A DNA stretch of 64,000 nucleotides from CBDHGY01 sp965263325 (lineage in GTDB: Bacteria; Pseudomonadota; Alphaproteobacteria; Caulobacterales; Hyphomonadaceae): assembly GCA_965263325.1 (NCBI GenBank), contig CBDHGY010000002.1:2976001-3040000 (forward strand). Reading direction: 5' to 3'. Numbering within the stretch: position 1 is the first letter of the stretch; every line of letters begins with the position of its first letter. The translations under genes were made by a program, and so were the position numbers. The notes beneath the pieces are model-generated. The model did not search any database. It saw only the letters and a list, made by a program, of their open reading frames with translations, and had not been told where the DNA came from. Positions 15,165-23,619 of this stretch are shown piece after piece.

Positions 15165-16846
15165 AAAGCCCCCCTTACCGTATCGATTATTTTTTTTGCG
15201 GCACTTGAATCCGGTGCAGCATTTCCGCGCCAGGCGACATGTTGATCGGGGCGGATCAAGACCAAGTTTCGATCATACAAATCCCTGGCTACAGCGTGAT
15301 CAACTGTCAGCACCTTTAGGGGCATACCAGCGGCATGTGCTGCTGAGGTCAAACTTTCCAGGGATACTCCGTTGAAAGAAACTAGCGTGAACTCTGATCC
15401 AAAATGATCGAACAGCGGTAGCCCATCATCAAGGAAAACATTGGGTGGCCGCCCCCCTGGAAGGGAAGATGGATCATAAACCTCCCAATCATTACCAGGT
15501 GCAGGGCCATCGTCGTAACAGATCACGGGAGAGTCTTCGTATCGATATCCCCACTCTATGCCCCAGGCCTCGTTCTCCAAATTCCCGAGTTCCTGGATAT
15601 AAGCTCCGTGTTTCGCGCGCGCTTTCGCTCCTTGATCACTATCCTCATGAATCGCCTCAGAATAATCTGCGCGAATGCGCATTCTGAGATTCGCGTGCCG
15701 GAACGATGCATGTCGATTTCGCTCGCCAACATGCTTGCGCTCGATTTCATAAGCTTTCAAAAGCTGTGGTCCGCCCCAGCCATGAACCTGAGCGGCAAGA
15801 GCCCAGCCAAGCGCAGTGGCGTCACCAATGCCGGTATTCATCCCATATCCACCGGTCGGGATGACTTGATGAACAGAATCCCCTGCGAGCCAAACGCGAC
15901 CCTTGCCATAGCGCTCAGCCAAGCAAAGGCGGGGTTGCCACGGATTGGCGACATTGATTTCGCATTCGATTTCGCATCCAAGCGCGTCGTATAGCACCTG
16001 TTTTGGGTCCCAAGTGCTCGGATCCTCACCCGGCCGCACTGGCACATGAATGGTCCAGGTGTTCACATCATCTTGCGCAATAAGGGACCAGCCAAGTGGA
16101 GATTGTAGATGCCAGGCGGGTCCGAACCTATTGATCCGTTCAATTTCTGGCGAGGTGAAGTGGATCATGTAGAGGCGTCGAATATGCGCCGGGTCTTTGC
16201 CGTCGACCTCTATCGGTTCGTCAGAGCTAATCGTGGCGGGGCCGGGTTGAGCGATCGTGCTGAGGGGAATGCCAAGCCCTTTTCTGGCCACGCTACCGGC
16301 TCCATCGCAACCAGCCAGATAGTCGGATCGGAGTGTTTTGGCCTCGCCCGTCTCAGTCGATTTGATATGGACTGACACCCCATCATCGTCCTGGTCGAAC
16401 CCCTCCAAAGCCCAGCCGAACATAACAGTGACATGCTCACAATCGTCTTCTAGTTTTTTCTTTAGCACTGGCTCCAATAGTATTTGAGACACCCTCATAC
16501 CCGGTTCGAGCGCGCTCTTGCCGTCATTTTCGGCGCGCAACTGAGTGCGTTTCTCGTTCACACTCGGATAATCAAATGTCGCAAGTTTCCAGCCTGAAAG
16601 ACGGTCGCACCAGATCACAGAATACGGATTGTCTGGCGGAACGGCTTGTGCTCGCAGCAGATCCGCCACTCCAAGCCGTCTAAACAGCTCCATGCTGCGG
16701 CCATTGGTAATGTCCATTTTAGGATGACGCGTCGTGGTCGTATTGCGCTCGAGCAGTATGCAATCCACGCCGTGATGGCTGAGCTCAAGCGCAAGCGTCA
16801 AACCAACAGGGCCGCCGCCGGCAATGATGACCGGTGCGTCAGTCAT
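15161..16846 (-). CDS. FAD-dependent aromatic hydroxylase, phenol-hydroxylase/TfdB type (561 aa)
   Basis: A class A flavoprotein monooxygenase. The dinucleotide-binding motif is GGGPVGL at residues 10-16, the DG motif is in AGCDGAGS, and the second FAD motif is LAGDSVHQVIPTGGYGMNTG. A thioredoxin-like C-terminal region follows (about 480-561), typical of phenol, 2,4-dichlorophenol and 3-hydroxyphenylpropionate hydroxylases. It would insert one oxygen ortho or para to a phenolic OH using NAD(P)H, making the catechol or hydroquinone needed by the extradiol dioxygenases. It overlaps both neighbours by 4 bp (TetR upstream, GST downstream), implying translational coupling. Confidence 0.85.
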   Translation of the reverse strand: MTDAPVIIAGGGPVGLTLALELSHHGVDCILLERNTTTTRHPKMDITNGRSMELFRRLGVADLLRAQAVPPDNPYSVIWCDRLSGWKLATFDYPSVNEKRTQLRAENDGKSALEPGMRVSQILLEPVLKKKLEDDCEHVTVMFGWALEGFDQDDDGVSVHIKSTETGEAKTLRSDYLAGCDGAGSVARKGLGIPLSTIAQPGPATISSDEPIEVDGKDPAHIRRLYMIHFTSPEIERINRFGPAWHLQSPLGWSLIAQDDVNTWTIHVPVRPGEDPSTWDPKQVLYDALGCEIECEINVANPWQPRLCLAERYGKGRVWLAGDSVHQVIPTGGYGMNTGIGDATALGWALAAQVHGWGGPQLLKAYEIERKHVGERNRHASFRHANLRMRIRADYSEAIHEDSDQGAKARAKHGAYIQELGNLENEAWGIEWGYRYEDSPVICYDDGPAPGNDWEVYDPSSLPGGRPPNVFLDDGLPLFDHFGSEFTLVSFNGVSLESLTSAAHAAGMPLKVLTVDHAVARDLYDRNLVLIRPDQHVAWRGNAAPDSSAAKKIIDTVRGAL

Positions 16847-17526
16847 GAATTCTTACCTTCGGTGCCAAATTCGACCTTGGAGAGAAGCAACTCGGCGACC
16901 ATATGGGCGTGGCGATCGACCACCTCTTCAGAGGTAACATCAATTCCGAAGAGCTTTTGCGCTTCTGGTGCCATCGAGAACATGAACGCCCCGGCACCGA
17001 CATAGATATAGTACCAGTGGCAGAATTCTTCGCTGCTGAGAGATAGATTCGCGCTTACTAGATCTTTGAGATCAAACACCATTTGGCGCAAGAACTGATC
17101 CAAAATGTAGCGCATGCGCCAGCTATCACGCTTCCCTTCTTGAGCCATCAGACGATTGAGTTCTGGTCGCTGTGCGCTGTATCGAACGAAGCTCCGAATA
17201 CGGAATCCTAAACGCTCACGCGGTGACAAATCTCGTTCGGTCTCGCGGCGGGCTTTGCGGAATTCGTGAAGTTTACCCAATACTTCGTCAACAACGGATT
17301 TGTAGATTTGTTCCTTGCCGCCATAGTGATACTTTACCAGCCCTCTCTGGACGTTTGCCAGAGTCTCGATGTCTTTCAGCGTGACACCGTCGTAGCCACG
17401 TTCGGAGAATTCCTGGATCGCGGCCTCCAGCAGTTTCGACTTGGTAACATCGCCGCGCTCCTGCTGACTACGTCGCCGTGTCTTGGGTGGATTTCGTGTA
17501 GTTTGATCGGTCATTGATGGTTTCAT
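16843..17526 (-). CDS. TetR-family transcriptional regulator (227 aa)
   Basis: An N-terminal helix-turn-helix of the TetR type spans about residues 24-70 (LLEAAIQEFSERGYDGVTLK then VQRGLVKYHYGGKEQIY), preceded by a basic tail. The C-terminal ligand-binding region is helical. Encoded second in the leftward block, it very likely controls this operon and perhaps the divergent one. TetR proteins usually bind palindromes near their own promoter and release on binding a pathway compound. Candidate operator sequences lie in 18530-18917. An internal Met (position 5) is an alternative start. Confidence 0.88.
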   Translation of the reverse strand: MKPSMTDQTTRNPPKTRRRSQQERGDVTKSKLLEAAIQEFSERGYDGVTLKDIETLANVQRGLVKYHYGGKEQIYKSVVDEVLGKLHEFRKARRETERDLSPRERLGFRIRSFVRYSAQRPELNRLMAQEGKRDSWRMRYILDQFLRQMVFDLKDLVSANLSLSSEEFCHWYYIYVGAGAFMFSMAPEAQKLFGIDVTSEEVVDRHAHMVAELLLSKVEFGTEGKNS

Positions 17527-17578
17527 GTTTTAAGTCGGAACGGTCGGCTTGTAGCCAAAGCAGCGAGATTCGAGAGGA

Positions 17579-18529
17579 TCAGGACCGTGACGGTATATTG
17601 TGTCCCCATTGTACAGCGAGTAATTTGTCGACAGGTTCCAAGTTTGCAGGAATGTCGGAGGTGAAGAGATCTCCGTCGGTGTAATGTTCGACGACATTTC
17701 CGAACGGATCCTTCCAATAGTCAAATACCTGACTACCCAAGATATGTTTTCCAACGCCCCAATGGGCCTCGTAGCCATTATTCTTCAAGTGGTCATGGCC
17801 AAGCATCACCTTGTCCCAGTCGTCGACTTCGAAGGCGACGTGATTAACGCCGGGCTCGCGTCCACCAATCAGGAAAAGTGTGTGATGATCGGTTGGCTTG
17901 TCACCCAAATCACATCTCATGAACGCACCAACTGTATTGGTCTCTTCGCCAGCATAGATTTCATCTGATGTGATGAACCCAAATCTGTGTTTGTACCAAC
18001 TCTCGCTGACACGAAAATCACGGACTTCTAAGACACAATGCCCAACTCGGCGGACGCATGCCGGCCCGGCCTTGAGCCGAACCGGCTCTCTCAAACGGCC
18101 CTTGTGCTCAGTTGTGTTCATTGGAGGTCGAGGATCAATCAGCTCAATCGGTTCAAAAGACTGGCCGAAGACCGCATCCACCTCAATGCCATTTGGATCA
18201 ATCAATCGGACATATTCACCGCCGCCAGGTCCCTCAATTGGGCGTACTTCAGTAGCCTCATCAAGATTCGCCAGCAGGTCGAGTTCCTCGCGGGACGACA
18301 TCTGGAAACCAAGTCCGATGAATTTTGGCTCGCCGAGCTCTGCCTGATAGAGGAAAGCGCGCCCGCCCAGCCCTCTTGCGTACAATCTGCTCTCATCACT
18401 CGAAGGCCCGTTTACCGTGGTCAGCCCGAAATCTTTCAAAAAATCTCGTTGAATGGAGAGGTCCGGAATCCTGAATCGAACATAGGCGACTTCAGTTGCG
18501 TAAGCTAAAACGTCTCTAGTGGTGCTCAC
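17579..18529 (-). CDS. Type I extradiol dioxygenase, VOC family (316 aa)
   Basis: A two-domain VOC protein with Fe(II) ligands His164 (RVGHCVLEV), His230 (GVNHVAFEV) and Glu281 (NVVEHYTDGD), the full facial triad of extradiol ring-cleaving dioxygenases. The N-terminal domain has lost ligands, as is normal. It is the first gene of the leftward block and therefore the most promoter-proximal enzyme, which points to a main-line ring-cleavage step. It is paralogous to the enzyme at 7339-8346. It probably acts in the cytoplasm on a substituted catechol or hydroquinone produced by the FAD hydroxylase encoded two genes downstream. Confidence 0.85.
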   Translation of the reverse strand: MSTTRDVLAYATEVAYVRFRIPDLSIQRDFLKDFGLTTVNGPSSDESRLYARGLGGRAFLYQAELGEPKFIGLGFQMSSREELDLLANLDEATEVRPIEGPGGGEYVRLIDPNGIEVDAVFGQSFEPIELIDPRPPMNTTEHKGRLREPVRLKAGPACVRRVGHCVLEVRDFRVSESWYKHRFGFITSDEIYAGEETNTVGAFMRCDLGDKPTDHHTLFLIGGREPGVNHVAFEVDDWDKVMLGHDHLKNNGYEAHWGVGKHILGSQVFDYWKDPFGNVVEHYTDGDLFTSDIPANLEPVDKLLAVQWGHNIPSRS

Positions 18530-18917
18530 CTTTTTCTCCCGATCTTTTCTCAGCTTTACATACTAAACCGGCAATCGTTATGGAGAACCTCTAACACTTT
18601 TTTGCTTTGATGCAAATTTTAAATGGGACTAATTTGTCACGAGAATGTTTTTTTCAATTCTTTGACAAGCGCGCAATAAAGTCTGAACCGCTTCGCAGAA
18701 ACCCTGTACAACATTGTATTGGTATGAATTTAATTGGGTTTCGTGGTTAATGCCAATGCATCGATCACCAAAATCTCTACGCAAAATCACTTATAGATTA
18801 TTTATTTTTGTTGACGTGCAAAATTTAATATACTTATTTTGCGCTCACGCGAAACCTATGACCACTGAGTCGAGACCCCATACGACGGTTCGCACATTGC
18901 CTTGGGAGGAGGTAAAT
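18530..18917. promoter_or_regulatory. Divergent control region between the two catabolic blocks
   Basis: A 388-bp AT-rich gap between oppositely oriented operons. It contains the palindrome TACAA-CA-TTGTA at 18707-18718. A related TTGTACAA at 18921-18928 lies just inside the TonB receptor gene. TTGACG at 18811-18816 and TATACT at 18829-18834 resemble promoter boxes but are only 12 bp apart, so they are not a pair. A strong ribosome-binding site GGGAGGAGG (18905-18913) precedes the receptor ATG. The palindromes are candidate operators for the TetR protein encoded at 16843; this is inference. Confidence 0.55.
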
Positions 18918-21488
18918 ATGTTGTACAATTCAAAAGCTATTCTGTTTTCCAGTTGCGCCTCGCTTGCGCTGGTATTCAGCCCCACCGCTCATGCTCAGGA
19001 AGACGCGTCCGATGAGGATGGCGCGCGCAAGCTTCCAACCATCACTGTGACATCTCAAAAGCGTGAAGAATCACTTCAGGAAGTCCCAATCTCTGTGACG
19101 GCCATTACAGGAGAGACGCTGGAGGACAATGGGGTTACGACTTTTGAAAACCTCAGTCGCCGCACACCCAACATGCAAGTTCAGGTTGCCGAAGGTGGTC
19201 CAGCAACGATCATTGGTATCCGAGGGATTGCCTCCGGGTTTAACCGGGGCTTCGAGCAATCCGTTGGTCTAGTTGTCGATGGTGTTGCTAACTCTCGCGG
19301 AGAGTACTTTCGAAACGGCCTTTTCGATGTTCAGCGTGTAGAGGTTCTTCGTGGACCGCAGGGAACGCTTTTCGGAAAAAACGCTACGGCGGGCCTCGTT
19401 AACGTCGTCACTGCAGATCCTACTGATGAATTTGAGGCGTCGTTCAAAGGCCGTGTGGGTACGGACGACCTATATGGTGGTCAGCTGGTTCTTTCTGGAC
19501 CAATCACAGATGGCTTGCAGGGCCGGCTCGTCTTAGATCATTTTGAGCAGGGTGCGTATGTTAAGAATACTGGCGGCGGAATTGATGGGGGTGCAATCCG
19601 TAAAGACAATATCCGCCTTAAGTTGCTTGCTGAACCGACGGATAATCTAACTCTTCGCTTCACATATGAGCACCTCGAAAACAGCGTCGAAGGTTCAACC
19701 CAGGAAATCATCAATATTGATACCAGCCCAACGGCTGGCTTCTTTGGATTTGATCCGTCCCTAAACCCTTATGATCCAGGCAATGGCGGCGCAGGTTTCA
19801 TTCCGACTTTTGGCGTTTCAGCCCAAGAATTTTTGCTCGCATTTGACCCTGAGGCTGACTTCTCATTGAACCATAATCAGTCCACCAATCTTGATGCATA
19901 CTTTGACACAACATCAGATAATTTCCGCGCGCAAGCTGACTGGGACGTCGGAGACTATACAATCACTTATGTGGGGGGTTACACAGATCTGGTTGACTTT
20001 AACCTGTTTGATCCAGATTTTTCTGCAGCTCCATACTTGTTTGGACCGGCTGATGTTCAGTCAGAGCAAGTAACACATGAGCTGAGAATTCAATCGCCGC
20101 AAGATCAGCGTTTCAGCTGGACTGCGGGTCTCTACAAGTTTGACCTGGAAATGGAAAACAGCCCGGATGCATTTACGGTTGTTCCGGCACTTGGCACGCC
20201 GCCAACTTTCCCGCCGGTGGGTGCGCCGCCTTTATTTGCTCGCCCACCTTTGCCCAATCCAAATTTTCCAGGGTATATAGCTGGTGTTGAAAGATTTGGC
20301 GTTCGCGTAACCCAATTTGAACAACAAACCGATGCGTGGGCAATATTTGCGCAAGGTACTTTTAACGTGACCGATAAACTGCGCGTGACGGCGGGTGGTC
20401 GATATACCGACGAAACAAAGGAATCCGATCAGTTTATCACCAGTGAAGGCGGCGTACTGCGCACCCCAGCTGGAGATGTCGGTGTGACGCCAATTCCAGG
20501 CAACCCGACGCCAACGCCGGCTGAATTTGCGAACAGTTTCGATTCGACTGTGGTTCCATACTGCTTGTCCGACGATCCTGAGCCTCGTTACGATGCTGCC
20601 GGATTGGGGGCACCTTGCGGGCCGGGACTTGAGCGCTCAGAAAGCAAATTTACGCCGATGGTGAATGTGCAGTATGACTTCACCGATAGCATCAATGGAT
20701 ATTTCAGTTGGTCCGAAGGCTTTAAAGGCGGAGGCTTCAATGGCCAGGCCCGGCAACAATCAGCTCTCGAATACGAAGAGGAAACCGTTGATGCTTTCGA
20801 GATTGGCTTGAAGTCGACGCTTTTTGACGGTGCAATGACGGCAAATTTTGCCGCCTATCATTCGACTTATGACAATTTTCAAACAACCCAGTTTATCAAC
20901 CAAGTGTTTGTTGTCGGCAATGCTGGCGAAGTGATTTCGCAAGGCATAGAGGCTGATGTGCTCTGGCAAGCAACAGACACGCTTAGACTCGGCTTCTCCG
21001 GAGCATGGGCGGATGTGACATATGAGGACTTCCCAAACGCGGCATGTACAAACGCTCAACAAACTGTGCTCAATCCATTCAACGGTGAGCGCGCAATGTG
21101 TACGGCGAACGGCGTTAATGATTTGTCCGGTAGGCAGGTTGAGAACGCTCCAGAGTTTTCTGGAAATGCGTTTGCAGTGCTTGATGTGCCGTTAGACAAT
21201 CTAAGCTTTGACGCGCAACTAGGTGCGGACATCAGTTTTACCGGTGAACATTTCTTGTCCCAAAACCTAGACCCACTTCAGTTCCAGGACAGTTACTCAC
21301 TTATAAATCTTCGCGCCGCTCTACTCGACAAAGACGAGCAATGGGAGCTTGCGCTACTCGGACGAAACGTGACCGATGAGATTTATTTGCTTACTGCCGC
21401 AGGCGTTCCAGCACAATTTGGAGCAAATTTCGGCGGGTCTAGTCGCGGCAGTGTCTTCGAGCTCCAATTCAACTGGTTCTTTAAATAG
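18918..21488 (+). CDS. TonB-dependent outer-membrane receptor (856 aa)
   Basis: The ATG at 18918 is chosen because it follows GGGAGGAGG and begins a clean Sec signal peptide ending in AHAQ. The upstream in-frame ATG at 18714 is not supported. A TonB box-like segment (KLPTITVTSQKREES), a plug domain (VPISVTAITGETLEDNGV to LRGPQGTLFGKNATAGLVN) and a 22-strand barrel ending in a terminal aromatic (FELQFNWFFK) are present. Sequences of this kind (IroN/FyuA-like annotation class) are abundant in sphingomonads and Hyphomonadaceae, often for aromatic or glycosidic substrates. It would import the island's substrate across the outer membrane using TonB energy. A terminator follows directly. Confidence 0.9.
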   Translation: MLYNSKAILFSSCASLALVFSPTAHAQEDASDEDGARKLPTITVTSQKREESLQEVPISVTAITGETLEDNGVTTFENLSRRTPNMQVQVAEGGPATIIGIRGIASGFNRGFEQSVGLVVDGVANSRGEYFRNGLFDVQRVEVLRGPQGTLFGKNATAGLVNVVTADPTDEFEASFKGRVGTDDLYGGQLVLSGPITDGLQGRLVLDHFEQGAYVKNTGGGIDGGAIRKDNIRLKLLAEPTDNLTLRFTYEHLENSVEGSTQEIINIDTSPTAGFFGFDPSLNPYDPGNGGAGFIPTFGVSAQEFLLAFDPEADFSLNHNQSTNLDAYFDTTSDNFRAQADWDVGDYTITYVGGYTDLVDFNLFDPDFSAAPYLFGPADVQSEQVTHELRIQSPQDQRFSWTAGLYKFDLEMENSPDAFTVVPALGTPPTFPPVGAPPLFARPPLPNPNFPGYIAGVERFGVRVTQFEQQTDAWAIFAQGTFNVTDKLRVTAGGRYTDETKESDQFITSEGGVLRTPAGDVGVTPIPGNPTPTPAEFANSFDSTVVPYCLSDDPEPRYDAAGLGAPCGPGLERSESKFTPMVNVQYDFTDSINGYFSWSEGFKGGGFNGQARQQSALEYEEETVDAFEIGLKSTLFDGAMTANFAAYHSTYDNFQTTQFINQVFVVGNAGEVISQGIEADVLWQATDTLRLGFSGAWADVTYEDFPNAACTNAQQTVLNPFNGERAMCTANGVNDLSGRQVENAPEFSGNAFAVLDVPLDNLSFDAQLGADISFTGEHFLSQNLDPLQFQDSYSLINLRAALLDKDEQWELALLGRNVTDEIYLLTAAGVPAQFGANFGGSSRGSVFELQFNWFFK

Positions 21489-21499
21489 CTGCCATCTCT

Positions 21500-21530
21500 G
21501 GGCCGGGGATTCCTCCCCCCGGCCCCTTTT
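21500..21530 (+). terminator. Rho-independent terminator after the TonB receptor gene
   Basis: GGGCCGGGG (21500-21508) pairs perfectly with CCCCGGCCC (21517-21525) and is followed by C and TTTT. It lies 12 bp after the receptor stop and 21 bp before the next gene. It should limit read-through, so the receptor could be expressed at a higher level than the downstream enzymes. Confidence 0.85.
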
Positions 21531-21550
21531 AAACATAAGCGCGATCTAAA

Positions 21551-23110
21551 ATGCACGACCCGGATGTTCTCATCATTGGCCTTGGCCCTGTTGGCGCGAT
21601 CCTAGCCAGCGTTTTGGCGCGTTCTGGTCTTAGCGTAAAAATTATCGAGCGCGATCTCGAAGTATACAAACAACCGCGTGCAATTGTTCTTGATCATGAA
21701 GTGATGCGGCTCCTCAATTTTATAGACTGCGCTGAAGATGCCTTGGCATGCAGTAAGCCAGCGCAAGGCTACGAATTTGTAAACGCCGATCGCGAAGTGT
21801 TAACGAAACGGCCTCCATTTCCAGGCCTCGCGCCAACTGGCTACAGCCCTGCCAATTTGTTCCATCAACCCTCACTAGAACACGCGATAAGAGCCAAACT
21901 GGCACAACTACCGAATGTCGACATCTGTCTCGGTGATGAATTTATCGCAATGGACCAGGATGGAAAGCGCATCCGCTCCGTTATTCGAACATCAAATGGT
22001 CTTACTGAAGTTACTTCCGCGTTCCTTATTGGGTGCGACGGGGGCAAGAGTCTGGTGCGGCGATACCTGGATATTCAAATGGAAGATCTAAATTTCAACG
22101 AGCCCTGGGTGGTCGTTGATGTGAAAGTTCCCGATGAAGATATTGGCCTTTCGAAAAACGGTGTTCAGCTTTGCGATCCTGCGCGACCGACGACGAGTGT
22201 GCCATCAGGGCCAAACAGGCATCGCTGGGAATTCATGTTGAAGCCTGGCGAGCGCGCGGAAGACGTTACAAAATCAGAGTCGCTAAAGGAGTGGATCTCC
22301 GCATGGGTCAATCCTGAAAAAATCGAATTGGAAAGAAGTGCCGTCTACCGGTTTCACGGTCTGGTAGCTAAAAAATGGCGACGCAGCCGGGCAATGATCG
22401 TCGGTGACGCTGCCCATCAAATGCCGCCTTTCATGGGCCAAGGATTAAATGCAGGCATAAGAGATGCTTTCAATCTCGCCTGGAAGCTTGTTGCGGTGGC
22501 GAAGGGTCAAACGCCATTGGATTTTCTGGATACGGTTGAGCGCGAACGCAGCCCGCATGTGAAGGAAGTCACCAATGGGGCGATTGCTATGGGCAAAACG
22601 GTGTGCGTTACCGATCCCTGCGAGGCCAAAGCGCGCGACAAAAAGATGATGGAAGACCACAAAGCGGGTCGCGGCTTTGCCTTTCCAGGTGTTCCCCGCA
22701 TTATGTTCGGCGTGTTAAATGATGCGACTGCTGGCTCCGTATTTCCAGAAGCGTTCACCGGTGATGCAGCTGATCCAAAGCGCGTTGACCACGCTGTGGG
22801 TTATGTGCCGCTTCTTGTTTTGGCGAATACCAACACAGTATCAGGTGCCGAGTTGGAACGGGCCAAATCCCTTCGAGACGGTGACCTGCCAATCGAGTTG
22901 GCTGCGCTCGTTGGCGCATCGGAAGACATCGTTCAGCTTATCGACAAGGACGGTCATGTCGCGCGCTTGATGGGAGAAGCGGATGCAATGCTGGTGAAGC
23001 CGGACCGTATTGTCTTCGGATCAGGTTCCGTTGGGTATCTCGCGGATCAATGGAGCGCCTATCTCTCCGACGAGCTCTGCATAAAATCTTCTGCTGAGGG
23101 CGCTCATTGA
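21551..23110 (+). CDS. FAD-dependent hydroxylase, MhpA-like (519 aa)
   Basis: A class A flavin monooxygenase. GLGPVGA near residue 10 binds the ADP part of FAD, CDGGKS (about 165) is the DG motif, and GDAAHQMPPFMGQGLNAG (about 285-303) is the GD motif with the wording usual for 3-(3-hydroxyphenyl)propionate hydroxylases. A C-terminal thioredoxin-like tail completes the family length. It would ortho-hydroxylate a phenolic acid. It is the second such enzyme of the island and differs clearly from that at 15161-16846, so two hydroxylation steps are likely. No strong ribosome-binding site is visible. The stop overlaps the next start as TGATG. Confidence 0.85.
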   Translation: MHDPDVLIIGLGPVGAILASVLARSGLSVKIIERDLEVYKQPRAIVLDHEVMRLLNFIDCAEDALACSKPAQGYEFVNADREVLTKRPPFPGLAPTGYSPANLFHQPSLEHAIRAKLAQLPNVDICLGDEFIAMDQDGKRIRSVIRTSNGLTEVTSAFLIGCDGGKSLVRRYLDIQMEDLNFNEPWVVVDVKVPDEDIGLSKNGVQLCDPARPTTSVPSGPNRHRWEFMLKPGERAEDVTKSESLKEWISAWVNPEKIELERSAVYRFHGLVAKKWRRSRAMIVGDAAHQMPPFMGQGLNAGIRDAFNLAWKLVAVAKGQTPLDFLDTVERERSPHVKEVTNGAIAMGKTVCVTDPCEAKARDKKMMEDHKAGRGFAFPGVPRIMFGVLNDATAGSVFPEAFTGDAADPKRVDHAVGYVPLLVLANTNTVSGAELERAKSLRDGDLPIELAALVGASEDIVQLIDKDGHVARLMGEADAMLVKPDRIVFGSGSVGYLADQWSAYLSDELCIKSSAEGAH

Positions 23111-23619
23111 TGCCGAATTATTCCTCTCAATTTGTTGGCGTTTGGGAGCTTCAGGACTGGAAAGTCACCAACCTGTCGTCGGGAGACGTTTCTACTTACT
23201 ATGGAGGACGAGAGCAGGGGTTCATTATCTACACAGCTGACGGTTGGGTTTCATCTTCTATAATAGATACCGGGCGGCCCATGAATTCAACGGATCGCGA
23301 AGCAAGGTTAGACCTTGTTGCCGCTCTGCAGGAAAAAGGCAGTGCCGAACTCGCGCCTGAACAATACGATACGCTCACACCATATGCTTTGTCAGCGCTT
23401 GGGTACCTTGGATACTGCGGTCCATATACAGCGGACGAGAATACCGTCTATCATGAGGTTCGCAGCGCCGGACGACCTAGTCATGTCGGTCTTACTCTTC
23501 CGCGAACTTATGCATTCGATGGCAATACACTAACGCTCTCTGGCGATGCTTATGGGTTCCGTGACACCCTTTTATGGAAGCGCATCACATCGCCGCCTCG
23601 TATGGGAGGTGTGTCGTGA
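23110..23619 (+). CDS. Lipocalin-like domain protein (169 aa)
   Basis: A small beta-rich protein with FVGVWELQDWKVTNLSSGDV, YYGGREQGFIIYTADGWVSS and, near the end, a Y-F-D-G-N-T-L-type strand pattern, resembling the bacterial lipocalin-like family (Pfam Lipocalin_5 type). There is no signal peptide, so it is cytoplasmic. The family is poorly characterised and often lies in catabolic or polyketide clusters, where it may bind a hydrophobic intermediate. The ATG at 23110 overlaps the hydroxylase stop. An in-frame TTG lies at 23107. The catalytic role is unknown. Confidence 0.7.
   Translation: MPNYSSQFVGVWELQDWKVTNLSSGDVSTYYGGREQGFIIYTADGWVSSSIIDTGRPMNSTDREARLDLVAALQEKGSAELAPEQYDTLTPYALSALGYLGYCGPYTADENTVYHEVRSAGRPSHVGLTLPRTYAFDGNTLTLSGDAYGFRDTLLWKRITSPPRMGGVS

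Noticed and set aside
18811..18834. TTGACG...TATACT as the receptor promoter
   Set aside because: The boxes are only 12 bp apart, too close for a standard sigma-70 promoter.
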